Shown: positions 10,561-23,702 of the stretch, in pieces
Layout: each line of letters starts with the position of its first letter
How positions within the stretch are numbered: the stretch's first letter is position 1
Origin: Lingula anatina
Taxonomy: Eukaryota > Brachiopoda > Lingulata > Lingulida > Lingulidae
Assembly (NCBI RefSeq): GCF_001039355.2
Contig: NW_019775092.1
Span: 6,673-45,329, forward strand
Length of the DNA stretch: 38,657 nucleotides
Direction: 5' to 3'
Translations under genes and position numbers: made by a program
The notes under the pieces: model-generated
Told to the model about the DNA's origin: nothing
The model's database searches: none
Seen by the model: the letters and a program-made list of their open reading frames with translations, nothing else

Positions 10561-11787
10561 ACGCATCTACAAATATAGTGTATTCCAAACCATGATGTAT
10601 ATACGAGTAATTCAGCTTTACACAAGTGTGCATTTTTACTATTATATGTATATAATTTATGAACTGTTTTTATTTCAGATGTATTCAAATAAGGCTACAT
10701 ATCAGACTGTGTGCTTATGGTTGTGTAAATAGTATCATGGTCATATACCCAGTGTGTGCGTGTTTGTGCAAATATTATTTTTAAGATGCGCATATATAAT
10801 GTATGTATAGGGTATGAAATTATTATGGATACGGTAATAACCAGATCGTGTGAACCGGGAAAATATCAATTTTTCAGACATGTAATTTTTTATCGTGAAA
10901 AGTACATTCCTCAATGGCATTTTGGGGCTTTTACTGTACATCTATATCAGATTGTTTGCTTCTCAATTGTGTTGCTACCACTCTTTAAGTTTGTTCTAAT
11001 ATTTAGAATTAGTTAATTGAAAAAATACAGTATCTGTAAAATTCACAATTTGCACGTTTGAAATTATTGAGTCATTACCGTAGTCCGTGGACTAGGAGTC
11101 TCCCCTCTTTAGGGGTTATTATTCATTTAGCTTTTCCGATAAGGCACTAAGCTAAACTCTAGTAAAAGAGTAATTTTACATTTTTAGTCTTAATTATTTT
11201 TCACTGTATTATTGTTCCCAAGAGTGTTAAGATATTCTCAAATTTCAGTAATTTAAGCAGTTTCAGGGAGAGCGTTTACAGTTAACAAATTCAATAAAGA
11301 GATAATTGTGAAAACTAAGCTGACAGATGTTCCCTCTTTCTGTCGTCACATTTCACTTCCCAATGTTGATTTGCCATTAATCCGAATTACATCTACATGT
11401 ACATATATACACCAGCAGCATGACTGAGAAGGAAGATGCTGTTTACTATACATAAATTTATAGTTTTATTTGACAAATATATTAATGGCACAATTTGCGG
11501 AATAGAAGCACAATACTGCATGAACCTTGAAGATCGATACGATGGCGGTGCAGCTGCGCCCTTACGGTCGGAATAATAAAACAGTTATTCAAATTCATGT
11601 GAGTGAGGAACACAATGTAGGGATGGATCTTCACAACCTGTGGTCTTAACGCCATTAAATTTTGACTTCGACACTTCTCAGCTGCTAGCTGTTGCTACTG
11701 CAATAAATGAATTAAATAATAAATAAGAATTAACTAATAAAATGAGTAAATAAATTAATAAACTAGAAAAGCACTTCGAGAACGCAG
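10561..11787. other. Intergenic AT-rich stretch, no gene seen
   Basis: Only short non-specific ORFs are present. A short frame after a splice-acceptor-like TTTATTTCAG at about 10679 (17 codons to a stop) could be a terminal exon but has no support. Small potential hairpins occur at about 11082-11120 (AGTCC/GGACT and CCCCTCTTTAGGGG) and 11129-11157 (TTTAGCTT/AAGCTAAA). Confidence 0.4.
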
Positions 11788-12061
11788 ACCTCCGCCAAGG
11801 CAGCAAAGTCTCCACTCAATGCCGTTTCACCCCTAAATTTTCATTCTATAATGATTTAGTTTCTTGATTTTTGATTATTGCTTATTGGTTGATTTATGAT
11901 CCGGATCATTAACAAAAACTAATTATCTGTTCCATGGCCTACTTCTGACAGTTCCTGAAGATTTCATCAAAATCGGTCCATAACTTTTTCTGATATGTTG
12001 CTAATAGACAGACAGACAGACAGACTAACGGAACCAAAAACATAACCACCTAGGCGGAGGT
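11788..12061. mobile_element. CCTCCGCC/GGCGGAGG interspersed element
   Basis: Ends are ACCTCCGCC.AGG and the inverse CCT.GGCGGAGGT, a 13-bp inverted pair with one mismatch. The interior has the phrase TTTCATCAAAATCGGTCCAT followed by a (GACA) tract. I recognise this layout as a widespread non-autonomous repeat of marine invertebrate genomes, from general knowledge and without a search. There is no coding capacity. Confidence 0.65.
12006..12025. repeat. (AGAC)5 microsatellite inside the interspersed element
   Basis: Five perfect AGAC units at the position where this repeat family typically carries a GACA tract. Confidence 0.9.
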
Positions 12062-12076
12062 AATTAATTAAATTGA

Positions 12077-12078
<2 letters not shown>

Positions 12079-12115
<37 letters not shown>
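12079..12115. repeat. (TAA)n microsatellite
   Basis: About 12 perfect trinucleotide units directly downstream of the interspersed element. Confidence 0.92.
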
Positions 12116-12116
<1 letters not shown>

Positions 12117-12235
12117 TCAACATCTTATCGAGCTCTTCGGAGGCCGTCTTGAAAACCTTTCATTCCCATTTAAACCATAGGTCTGCGTAGATTGATCCAG
12201 CTCCGCGGAAATCTTGCAGAATGAAATCAGTTGAA

Positions 12236-12327
12236 CAGATTAACACGCCTCCACTTGTTTCCAACGTACTGGAATAATCACCAGCTTTTCTGTATTCTGT
12301 TCAACACCAGGTGGCGTGTTAATCTGC
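12236..12327. repeat. Inverted repeat, 14-bp perfect arms
   Basis: CAGATTAACACGCC (12236-12249) and its exact reverse complement GGCGTGTTAATCTG (12314-12327). Partial complementarity extends into the 64-nt loop. It could be a small hairpin transposon remnant or a cruciform. No TSD was recognised. Confidence 0.6.
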
Positions 12328-13245
12328 TGATTTGATAGCATTCAGCCAGAGTCCCTGCGGAGTTGAGTCGATGTACGTAGTCTGATACATGTAGTTCCTA
12401 TAGGATTGAACCCTGAGAAACCCCTTTGTTTCCCGGCAAGTACGTGCAAAAAGATAATAATCTATACCCATGTAGAGTTGTCGACCTACTGTTGACAGTA
12501 AGATACTGCTCTCAGTGAGGTTACTTAAAGTCATAATAACTCTTCATTTTGGCCAAAAATTGGATTTTCCTGGAGTAAACGGCAATTTTCCCGTACTTAC
12601 CAATGGTCAGCGACCCCATTCCTGCATTCAAAGTTAATCCAGGGTTTTTTTCCTAAACGTACGGTTTTTTGTTAAAATCTCTTAAGAGATTTTAACTGAC
12701 GGAGCTCTCTCTGACATCGCATAGTCACTGTTGACCTACTTAAAACCGCGGGAAAAGCAGACAACAACAACACTATATAAGATTCATGAGATATATTCGT
12801 CTTTTTGTTAAAAATACATTAATATCCACAATGTGTGCCGTTCTGGGCTTTTTGTTATCCGACGCACTGTACAAAAACTCCAACTTACGTCTGCGTCCGC
12901 ATTAATGCGTTTGGCGCCATATGTTATTTTGGTCTCGAATGAACGCGAGAATCCGCGTGACACCATTACGTCATTAGCAACGAATGCCTGATGAAAGCTT
13001 CGAAAGCCCTATTGACAAGCACAGATTTTAGTTTTACTACAATAACGGCCGTTTTAGTGGTAAAATACAATAGAATATATTTCCATGCGTTGTTTACAAT
13101 GTATTTCATGCGGAATTTTGAATCTCAAAGGAAGAGTTATTATTGCTTTAATAATAAATAACGTTATTACTAACAGAACTCTACCGACCACCGTCTAATG
13201 TGTATTACAGCTTCCATACACAGCACCACTGCGGTATACACATAG
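12328..13245. other. Intergenic, no gene seen
   Basis: No supported ORF, RNA gene or repeat in this stretch up to the start of the duplicated A module. Confidence 0.4.
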
Positions 13246-14519
13246 CATACATACACTTACAGCCAGGCGGTTGTGTTTCCAACCACAACGGGTTTCAAAT
13301 TAAATTATGTATTCATTGATAACATATCCAACTAATTAAACACTATATCATATATTCAAGGGTGCAAGCGGCAGTACAGTACCAGGTAGTCGCAGTAAGC
13401 ACGGCAGGTATCTAAATGAGCAGTAATCCTCTGCTAGCAATAATTGTCACAGAGAAGTACCCCTATTCCATACTGACTACGAATTCCACGAAATGCCACG
13501 AATCGGTAATTTTTAGAAATCAAGAGAAATCGTGGAATTTTGCTTATTTTTGGCAGAAATCTTGTCCCCGCTCGGGCTTCATTTCCAAAATTTATGTTCA
13601 ACATATAGCAACCATAGTATTTGCCCTAGAACTGAAATATGGACATCACCTAGTGATAAATAGAAGACAAGTTCGAATTTTTTTGTGCCGAGTTCAGGAT
13701 CTCTCAAGTATTGCAAGAACTGATTGAGCATAAAAAGAATCAGAGCTTAAATAATCCATCACAATTAAACAAAGAACCCTGGGATCTATCAAGTAAGAGA
13801 CGCGACGGCGCCTCTTAGGATGCTTTAGCGCAAGTACTCGTGGCGCGCAACTTTTATCACATGTATCTCGTGACCCTAGCCCCGTCTCTTAAAGCTAAGT
13901 AAAATTTCAGTAGTGTCATATAGGTATATGTTTTATTTTAATAGCATAAGTAATGGCCACATTAAAAAAGGATGGGGGTTGACTGGAGAAAAATAGCAGT
14001 GGGAATAAAGCTGGTTGGACATATGCGACTCGTTGTTTGCCTCTACTCGATAGACGAACAGAATATTGAACCTTACGCAGTGTGTAATGACAGAGAGATC
14101 TCTGTAATTGCCCTCAGTTGTTTACTTCTGAAAACCACTAGAGCAAACAGTGAACTTTAGTACAATTGAGAACTATGATTTAGCTAGTCAAAATTCTAAT
14201 TTCAAGAGGGGGATATTGGTGTGACATATTTTTCAGACAGCTGTAATAGGTGTCGGTGCACAGTAGTAATAGCTAGTCCACTATAAGTGCAACATACAAG
14301 TCTCAAAGCTGGCTGGAAACCCTTTAAAACTTTTAGTTGTTTGTTTGTTTACATTGTATATAATGGAGTACTATCTCGAGTTTAAATAACTATGAATATT
14401 CTTATTTTTATCATTAGTAATATTATCCGACTGTGCTATTATGTCAATGTATTTATACAACTCTTCATGGATTGCCAAATCATTTAATTAGAGATCATTA
14501 TAATTCCATAGTTTTTAAA

Positions 14520-14521
<2 letters not shown>

Positions 14522-14554
<33 letters not shown>

Positions 14555-14840
14555 NNNNNNNNNNNNNNNNNNNNNNNNNNNNNNNNNNNNNNNNNNNNNN
14601 NNNNNNNNNNNNNNNNNNNNNNNNNNNNNNNNNNNNNNNNNNNNNNNNNNNNNNNNNNNNNNNNNNNNNNNNNNNNNNNNNNNNNNNNNNNNNNNNNNNN
14701 NNNNNNNNNNNNNNNNNNNNNNNNNNNNNNNNNNNNNNNNNNNNNNNNNNNNNNNNNNNNNNNNNNNNNNNNNNNNNNNNNNNNNNNNNNNNNNNNNNNN
14801 NNNNNNNNNNNNNNNNNNNNNNNNNNNNNNNNNNNNNNNN

Positions 14841-14902
<62 letters not shown>
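14522..14902. repeat. (AT)n tract spanning an assembly gap
   Basis: AT repeats at 14522-14554 and 14841-14902 flank 286 unknown bases (14555-14840). The gap lies inside a simple repeat, so the true length is unknown and probably contains little else. Copy 2 of the module has (AT)n(GT)n without a gap at the same place. Confidence 0.95.
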
Positions 14903-14905
<3 letters not shown>

Positions 14906-17289
14906 GGGATTTTTAAGTGTGTGTGTGTTTTTTTTTTTTTTACTTTATTTTCGTGTTATGTACGATTCACCTTCCTTTTCGAAGAATTCACCGCACATGA
15001 CAAAACATGGTTTCTAATTGGATCACCAAGATCAACAGGTTGTCAGCTTGTTATCGACTTGTTAAGGGGTAAATTAGCTGTCTGGCGGGAGAAGTGCGCA
15101 CGGTACCCGTGGGTGACGTGCTACGAAATCATTAGTGCTATATATGTATGGTGATAACAAGTTTTCTGTGAAGAAAAATGTCGGAAATATCTCAAACTTT
15201 TGACGCGTGTTTACCTACTACTTGTACAGCGGTCGTGCTTGTGTGGATAATGATCTACGAAAAATAAGTTTGAGTTTCGAAACAGAAATGTCGGCAACAT
15301 TTCTGCAGTAATTCTTATGAATATTGATTGGAAACGTGCAAATTCAGCTCCATCAACAACTTTACCATTTTCGACATCTGCAAAATTTAATTCTAAGTCA
15401 GCAACATTGTAGAATACAATCAGTTGTTATTAAGATATATGCCTTTTTTATTTTTGATCTGACAATATTTATACAGTAATGATCACTGTCACCTCCATCA
15501 ATTAAAGAATCTTAAAACAAAAACTTAAGAAACCCCACCAAAGTAACCAATTATGAAACAAAATCTCCCAATTTAAATGTATACTAATACTATCAAAAAT
15601 TTGCATATGCATCTTAATTCGAAAATTCAAATTAATCATCAATTAAATCGAGGACCCAAAATATAGATCCTAGATTTAATCTACGATAAGAGCTTCTGAC
15701 GAGTCTTGTATATGACATGAGGTTCATTTTGTGAGTTCTGCAAATACATTTTAGTTTGTTTTTTTACTTATCATCAAGATGCTCTTTATCGACGACTTGT
15801 GTGAAGTTGAAATACTGGGATTTTCACATTACATGATAAATATGTATTTGAACTCACAAAACGAAATCACTGGAATTTAAAGTTAAAAAAATTGAAATAG
15901 AAATGTAGATAACATTTAATTATTGATTATATATTGACGTTATGATGGTTTATGTTATCTGACCACAACTGTTTTCATCTTCTGTTTTTATGTTTGATCC
16001 AGAAATAATAATAGTAATAATAATTCTTGAGGTTTATGGATTATCAGTAATGAAGTTTTTAAGTGTTTGGTCTTTTCTTCTATTATCACATTACTGCTAA
16101 CAAATTTCTATCCTTTCCAAAGATATCACCGTACATGACAAAACATCACCATACCGTTCATCACTAACGTCTTCGTGACTTAGGTGTGATTTCCAGAAAG
16201 GCTGTCTAAGGTTTCCAAAAGGTTATACAAGTCAAGTAGCAATCAAAGTGCTCTCACCCTCGATATACTGGTCATCAATTCCACTAACCCTGTTATTGTA
16301 ATCGTGTTAGATTGTGCTGAAAGTTTTGATGTTAAAATGTTCAGAAAGTTAAACAGGCTGGTCATTTTTAGCTGGACGCAGACGTGAGCTGACGCGAGTG
16401 AGCGAAGAACAAGTGGATCTTAAAAGTGCACGGTAAGATAATAATTGTTTCTTTTGGTGTATTGAAATACGAGTAGAAGTAGGGGGCATACGGCATTTGG
16501 GTGTGTCGACGTCGCTTGAATGTGTAAAATTGCGCTTATTGTCAGTCAACTTTTTTCAAGTAAGTCCCTGCATTGATCAACAGCGTGAAAGAGCACGTCA
16601 CGGAGACCAGTTTCTTGCAAGACTGTACAAAACGGTGTCACTTGCATTTTCAAAAAATGTACACAGTCTTATATGCCCATATCTAATTATTATATGTCGT
16701 TTAATGGTGTGTGATACAAACATAACGGTGTTAAAATTTTAAAAGTGACCTTTTAAAAGCATGAAGTAGTTCGCACCTAACAGCTGAGTCGTAATGAACC
16801 ACGTACGTGGTGTTATGAGTCACGTTTTTTTTATATTATTTTGACCAGTTTTTAGATTATTTAATGTCAATTGGTGTATATTGCACATAATATCAAACTA
16901 CTAGAACTACGGCAACGTGGTGCGCGCTAATGCCAAGATACAGTAGGAACAAATTTAAAACTACAAAGACCCTATCAAATTCAGAGATCCTATCAAATTC
17001 AAGTCTGTAATACTAATTGCAAACTTTTGGGTGCTGAATTTAACTCTAGACTTACCAGGAATGAAAACATCACGAAGGTTTTGAAAAAAAAGCTACGAAG
17101 CGCATGCACCTTCTTAGGAATTTTAAAGCTTTTGTCAGGAATATGTCCAATTTTAACGAATTTATACAGGTGTACGTTTTTTACAGAAATTATTCTAAGT
17201 GATGCTTTAGTCTTATGGCATGGGCGTGTCACTGTAGAAAAAAAAGCATGGAAGTTACAAGTCCAATTGGCGTGTATGAGACATATCTT

Positions 17290-18046
17290 ACAGATCTTGA
17301 AAGGGTAGCAATGGCATTGAGACAGAGGCTTTCGTGAGTGCCAGGTTCTATCCTACTCGCAACTAAGTGTTCGGTCTTTTCTTCTATTATCGTGTTACAG
17401 TTACCAAATCCCTATCCTTTACATAGAAATAGCCAAAAATGACAAAACACTATGTCGTTCATCTGAGGTGATGATTTCCTGGCTTCTTAACTGCTTGTCA
17501 CGTGGTTTTTGGAGTGTCAAAAGGACGTCATAATCGTGAAATAGTAAGTGACTTATATATATACTAGTAATAATATCAACATATATGTATCTGAAAAGGA
17601 AAATACCCGAATTAAGTATCGCAAAATCTGCACTGTGTTTACCAGGATGTGCGAGGGTTGTACGTCCTTGACTTCAAAGGAACATATGCAAAACCAGTTT
17701 TCTTGAAGTTAAAAAAAACGATGTCGACATTATTGCAGTGTCCCTTTCCTGTACGAATTTTTGATTGGAAACGTACATATGCCGATGAATCAGTTTACCA
17801 TCCTCGGCGTCTGCAAAAATGGATTCTAAGTCAGAACATTATTAAAAATCCATCAGTTGTTATTACCGGTATAATAGTTTTCGATTTTTGACCTGACAAT
17901 TAATGTTTCAGCCATTAAGTCACCTCCAACAATTAATTAAAAAAAAAAAAAAACGACATACCAAAACCACACCAATCTCTACCATACCGAATAAAACCCA
18001 CTCTTTATCTAAAGACAGGAAATCATCTTAAATTACAAATGTTAAT
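17290..18046. repeat. Copy-1-specific block with diverged internal duplicates
   Basis: Copy 2 skips this block. Within it, about 17365-17455 resembles 16055-16147 (TTTTCTTCTATTATC, then ATGACAAAACA), and about 17735-17935 resembles 15310-15500 (TTGATTGGAAACGT, then TTCTAAGTCAG, then CAGTTGTTATTA). It is an older internal duplication that copy 2 lost or never had. No gene is seen. Confidence 0.6.
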
Positions 18047-18799
18047 ATATTCGTTACCCGTAGTTTGGCAGTTGGTTGGTCTTCCTGATATTTATAAGGC
18101 ACCGTAAACATGTACGGGTACATGTACCACCTTGATATCAGTGAGTATAAAAACTCACCTCATTCTGATGAAAGACTAAGTTCGGATTGACCTCAAGCTA
18201 ACGGAATGAAAAATATTCTCAGCTTGTGTTTAATAGTTTTAAGTTCAAATGTACACGTATATTAATACGATGGATTCAAAAGGATTCTCGATTAAGTATA
18301 AGATTGGTGTCTGCGACAAGTGTACATGTATATTAATAAGCTGCTCGAAAACCCACAGTTCTGTGCTCTAGCAGGGCTTAAAGCACTCTCCTTTCAAAAG
18401 ACAATAGGTCGCGCCATGCTTTATTTCGTGTAAATTCACGTCATCCACGAATGCGTTCCACGCACCAGTGCACAGGGTTAAGGGTTCGTTCATATGAAAA
18501 ATCTATTTTCTAAAAATCTAAAAATCTATTGGTGGTATCTTGTGAAGATGGTCTGTGCCCTGAATACCCCGCGGCGTAATTACTGGTAGCGCGAGCGAGT
18601 TACTTCCAAAGCTCTAATTAATTCTCGGCTGTGCTCGGAGGTGATTCTCATACCTTGACGTATGCGCAGTAATGCCCTCTGTACTATGAGAATATTTGCC
18701 TGGGGTTTTAGAAATGATGTCATCACCATATATGGTCTAAGATAATAATTTAAAAGTATAATTCAGTAATTAACCACAGTACAATGTAGCCACTGAATG

Positions 18800-18991
18800 T
18801 TATCTTATCTGATGTTTGGCTGTTGTTCTTGATTTCCTCCTTAATTTCCTTGAAATTCTTTTAAAATTTTGGTAAACCTTAAAACTCGCTCTCTCCGTAT
18901 CTAATAGCCGTTTATTATATATATCTATTTTATTCTCGATTTCCGACATTTCTTGATTTTTAATCGGCGCGTTTCTTTTCTTTGTTGACAT
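18800..18991 (-). other. Small basic ORF (63 codons), shared with module copy 2
   Basis: An ATG-started 63-codon frame rich in Lys and Arg, unlike anything I recognise. The frame at 23363-23554 is identical except at three residues. Its first half also lies in the left edge of the second gene module (31318 onward). Persistence of the frame may only reflect recent duplication, so coding status is doubtful. Confidence 0.25.
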
Positions 18992-19035
18992 ACATTATCT
19001 TTTTAAAGCATTGCTTGTAATTCAGTGGTTTTGTA

Positions 19036-19065
19036 AAATATAATCCGGGTAAATATAATCCGGGT
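19036..19065. repeat. 15-bp direct repeat flanking the minisatellite
   Basis: AAATATAATCCGGGT occurs twice head to tail, about 75 bp before the 89-bp array. The same doublet occurs at 23599-23628 and just after 31437, so it belongs to the shared element that carries the array. Confidence 0.85.
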
Positions 19066-19139
19066 ACATTGTGATCTACAGGGAACTGCACTAAAACGCT
19101 GAAGGTGAAACTCATGTCGGTTGCAAATCTGCTAGGAAC

Positions 19140-19348
19140 CTCAGTCCACTTCCCATTACTTTAAACAGGTCTCATATACTAACCCCAATGCGCCAACTAG
19201 CCCTAACCTGTACTAATGATATAGGAACCTCAGTCCACTTCCCATTACTTTAAACAGGTCTCATATACTAACCCCAATGCGCCAACTATCCCTAACCTGT
19301 ACTAATGATATAGGGACCTCAGTGCACTTCCCGTTACTTTAAACAGGT
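19140..19348. repeat. 89-bp minisatellite, about 2.3 units, at the A1/A2 junction
   Basis: Units start at 19140, 19229 and 19318, each with CTCAGTCCACTTCCC or a close variant. The third unit breaks after AAACAGGT at 19348, where module copy 2 begins. Confidence 0.95.
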
Positions 19349-20399
19349 ATACTTACACTTACAGCCCAACTGTTGTGTTTCCAACAACAACGGTTTTCAA
19401 ATTAATTTATTCATTAATAACATATCCAGCTAATTAAACACTATATCATATGTCCAAGGGTGCAAGCGGCAGTACAGTACCAGGTAGTCGCAGTAAGCAC
19501 ACCAGGTATCTAGTGAGCTGTAATCCTCTGATAGCAATATAATATATACTTATAGAGAAGTGCCCCTATTCCACACCGACTACAGTACGAATTCCACGAA
19601 CCGCCAGTAATTGGTGAATATTAGAAATCAGAGAAATCGCGGAATTTCGCATATTTTTGGCAGAAATCTTCTCCCCGCCGGGGCTTCATTTCCAAAAAGT
19701 ATCTTCAACATAGAGCAGCTATAGTAGCACATGTATTGCTTTTATCACATGTATCTCGTGACCCTAGCCCTGCCTCTTAAAGCTAAGTAAAATTTCAACA
19801 TTGTCATATAGGAATATGTTTTATTTTAATAGCATAAGTAATGGCCACATTAAAAAAAATGATGGGGGGTTGACTGGAGAAAAATAGCAGTGACAAGAAA
19901 GCTGGGTGGAAATCCGCCACTTGTTGTTTGCTTCTACTCGATCAACGAACAGGATATTGAACCTCACGCAGTAACAGAGAGTAATGACAGAGGGAGCTCT
20001 GTAATTGTCCTCCGTTGTTTACTACTAAACACTACTAGAGCAAACAGTGAACTTAAATATAATTTAGAACTATGATTTAGCTAGCCAAAATTCTATTTTC
20101 AAGAGGGGGATATTGGTGGGACATATTTTTCAGAAAGCTGTAATAGGTGTTGGTGTGGTAATAGTTTACTATAAGTGCAACATACAAAGATTCAAAGGTG
20201 GCTGGACACCCTTTAAAACTTTTAGTTGTTCGTCTGTTTACATTGTATACATGTATAATGGAATACTATTTCGAGTTTAAATAGCTGTGAATAGTTTTAT
20301 TTTTATCATTAGTAATATTATGTCAATTACGTCCATGTATTTATACAACTCTTTATAAATTGCCAAATCATTTAATCAAAGATCCTCATAATTCCATAG

Positions 20400-20402
<3 letters not shown>

Positions 20403-20471
<69 letters not shown>
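20403..20471. repeat. (AT)n(GT)n compound microsatellite
   Basis: An AT tract to about 20438 followed by a GT tract to 20471. It is the counterpart of the gap-interrupted AT tract of module copy 1. Confidence 0.95.
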
Positions 20472-20473
<2 letters not shown>

Positions 20474-23362
20474 GGGATTTTTAAGTGTCTGTTTTTTTTT
20501 TTACTTTATTTTCGTGTAATGTACGATTCACTTTCCTTTGCGAAGAAATCACCGCACATGACAAAACATGATTTCTAATTGGATCACCAAGAACAAGAGG
20601 TTGTCAGCTTGTTATTGACTTGTTGAGGGGTAAATTAGCTGTCTGGCGGGAGAAGTGCGCACGGTACCCGTTCGTGACGTGCTATGAAATCAATAGTGCT
20701 AGATTATATATGTATGGTGATAACAAGTTTTTTGTGAAGAAAAATGTCGGAAATATCTCAAACTTTTGACGCGTATTTAACAACTACTTGTACAGCGGTC
20801 GTGCTTGTGTGGATAATGATCTACGAAAAAAAAATTGGAGGTTCGAAACAGAAATGTCGGCAACATTACTGCAGTAATTATATTGAATATTGAATGGAAA
20901 CGTGCAAATTTAGCTCGATCAACCAGTTTAGCATTTTTGACATCTGCAAAATTTAATTCTAAGTCAGCACCATTATAGAATACAATCAGTTGTTATTAAG
21001 ATATATGTCGTTTTTTATTTTTGATCTGACAATATGTATACAGTAATGATCACTGTCACCTCCATCAATTAAAGAATCTTAAAACAAAAATTAAAGAAAC
21101 CCCACCAAAGCAACCAATTATGAAACAAAATCTCGCAATTTAAATGTATACTAATACTATCAAAAATTTGCATATGCATCTTAATTCAAAAATTCAAATT
21201 AATCATCAATTTAATCGAGGACCCAAAATATAGATCCTAGATTTAATCTACGATTAGAGCCTCTGAGGAGTCTTGTACATGATATGAGGTTCATTTTGTG
21301 AGTTCAGCAAATACATTTTAGTTTGTTTTTTTACTTATCATCAAGATGCTCTTTATCGACGACTTCTGTGAAGTTGAAATACTGCGATTTTCACATTACA
21401 TGATGAATATGTATTTGAACTCACAAAACGAAATCACTGGAATTTAAAGTAAAAATAATGAAATAGAAATGTAGATAACATTTAGTTATTGATTACATTG
21501 ACGTTAGGATGGTTTATGGTATCTGACCACAACTGTTTTCATCTTCTGTTTTATGTTTGATCCAGAAATAATAATAGTAATAATAATTCTTGAGGTTTAT
21601 GAATTATCAGTAATGAAGTTTTTAAGTGTTTGGTCTTTTCTTCTATTATCACATTACTGCTAATAAAATTTCTATCCTTTTCAAAGATATCACCGTACAT
21701 GACAAACCATCACCATACCGTTCATCACTAACGTCTTTGTGACTTAGGTGTGATTTCCAGAAAGGCTGTCAAAGGTTTCCAAAAGGTTGTTCACGTCAAG
21801 AAGCTATCAAAGTGGTCTCATCCTCGATATACTGGTCATTAATTCCACTAAACCCTGTTAATTTGATCGTGTTAGATTGTGCTGGAAGTTTTGACGTTAA
21901 AATGTTCAGAAAGTTTAACAGGCTGGTCATTTTGAGCTGGACGCAGATGTGAGCTGACGCGAGTGAGCGAAGAACAAGTGGATCTTCAAAGTGCATGGTA
22001 AGATAATAATTGTTTCTTTCGGTGTATTGAAATACTAGTAGAAGTAGGGGTATACAACATGAGGGTGTGTCGACGTCGCTTGAATGTTTAAAATTGCGCT
22101 TATTTTCAGTCAACTTTTTTCCAAGTAAGTTCCTGCATTGATCAACAGCGTGAAAGAGCACGTCACGGAGACCAGTTTCTTGAAAGATTGTACAAAACGG
22201 TGTCACTTGCATTTTTTATATTTAAACAGTGTTATATGCCCATATCTAATTATTATCTGTCGTTTAATGGTGTGTGATACAATCATAACGGTATTGAAAT
22301 TTTAAAGGGACCTTTTAAAAACCATGAAGTTCGCACCTAACAGCTGAGTCGTAATGAACCACGGAAGTTTTGTTATGAGTCACGTTTTTTATATTATTTT
22401 GACCAGTTTTTAAATTATTTAATATCAAGTAGACCTATATTGCACATAATACCAAACCAGTAGACCTACGGCAGCGTGGTGCGCGCTAATGCCAAGATAC
22501 AGTAGAAATGAATTTAAAACTACAGAGATCCTATCAAATTCAGTGGTGAGGCTGTTTAACAAGTCTGTAATTACAAACTTTTGGGTGTTGAATTTAACTC
22601 TAGACTTACCTGGAATGAAAACATCATGAAGGTTTTGAAAAAAATAAGTAACGAAGCGCATGCACCTTCTAAGGAATTTTTAAAGCTTTTGTCAGGAATA
22701 TGTCCATTTTAACGAATTTATACAGGTGTATGTTTTTTACAGAAATTATTCTAAGTGATGCTTTAGTCTTATGGCATGGGCGTGTCACTGTAGAGAAAAA
22801 AAGCAGGGAACTTACAAGTCTAATTGACGTGCGTGAGACATATCATATGTTCGTTACCCGTAGTTTGGTATAATTGGTTGGTCTTCCTGATATTTATAAG
22901 GCACCGTATACAAGTACCGGTACATGTACCACCTTAATGTCAGTGAGTATAAAAACTCACCTAAGTCTGATAAAGAACTAAGTCCGGGTTGACCTCAAGC
23001 TAACGATATGGAAAATATTCTCAGCTTGTGTTAAATAATTATCATATAAGTACAAATGTACACGTATCTTAATACGATGGATTCGAATGAATTCTCGATT
23101 AAGTCTAAAGATTAGTGTCTGCGGCAAGTGTATATTAATAAGCTGCTCGAAAACCCACAGTGCTGTGCTCTAGCAGGGCTTAGGTGAGATATTTCAATAT
23201 TTGATATATATCGCAATATTTCCCTGGTTAATTTAGTGAACCTTCTGTACTATGAGAATATTTGCCTGGGGTTTCAGAAATGATGTCATCACCATATATG
23301 GTGTTAGATAATTTAAGAGTATAATTCAGTAATTAACCACAGTACAATGTAGCCACTGAATG

Positions 23363-23554
23363 TTATCTTATCTGATGTTTGGCTGTTGCTCTTGATTTCC
23401 TCCTTAATTTCCTTGAAATTCTTTTAAAATTTTGGTAAACCTTAAAACTCGCTCTCTCCGTATCTAATAGGCCTTTATTGTATATATCTATTTTATTCTC
23501 GATTTCCGACATTTCTTGATTTTTAATCGACGCGTTTCTTTTCTTTGTTGACAT
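23363..23554 (-). other. Small basic ORF (63 codons), module copy 2
   Basis: Counterpart of the 18800-18991 frame, differing at three residues (P/S, R/G and T/A). Lys/Arg-rich with no recognised domain. It may be a chance ORF kept open by recent duplication. Confidence 0.25.
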
Positions 23555-23702
23555 ACATTATCTTCTTAAAGCAATGTTTGTAATTCAGTGGTTTTGTAAA
23601 ATATAATCCGGGTAAATATAATCCGGGTACATTGTGATCTACAGGAAACTGCACTAAAACGCTGAAGGTGAAACTCATGTCGGTTGCAAATCCGCTAGGA
23701 AC

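Larger units (their letters stand above)
13246..19139. repeat. Segmental duplication module A, copy 1 (non-coding)
   Basis: It is collinear with 19349-23702 over most of its length, from ACACTTACAGCC through to the minisatellite flank. It is longer than copy 2, partly through the assembly gap and through extra sequence at about 17290-18046 and 18380-18680. No gene is supported. Short ORFs such as 13972-14160 do not keep their frame cleanly in copy 2. Confidence 0.85.
19349..23702. repeat. Segmental duplication module A, copy 2 (non-coding)
   Basis: It repeats copy 1 (13246-19139) in the same order and orientation, with substitutions, small indels and without two blocks of copy 1. It begins inside a broken 89-bp unit and ends at a full 10-unit array. 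No supported gene is found. Confidence 0.85.

Noticed and set aside
10756-11016. 86-codon ORF downstream of the HEPN-NACHT gene
   Set aside because: No recognisable domain, AT-driven composition and no supporting splice sites.
11082-11160. tRNA or other structured RNA around AGTCCGTGGACT and CCCCTCTTTAGGGG
   Set aside because: Only short local hairpins. No cloverleaf or promoter boxes could be recognised.
13972-14160. ORF in module A1 and its counterpart at 19890-20075
   Set aside because: Indels and an upstream frame difference between the copies break collinearity of the protein, and no domain is recognisable.
14433-15017. 194-codon ORF across the assembly gap
   Set aside because: It consists of AT-repeat translation and unknown bases.
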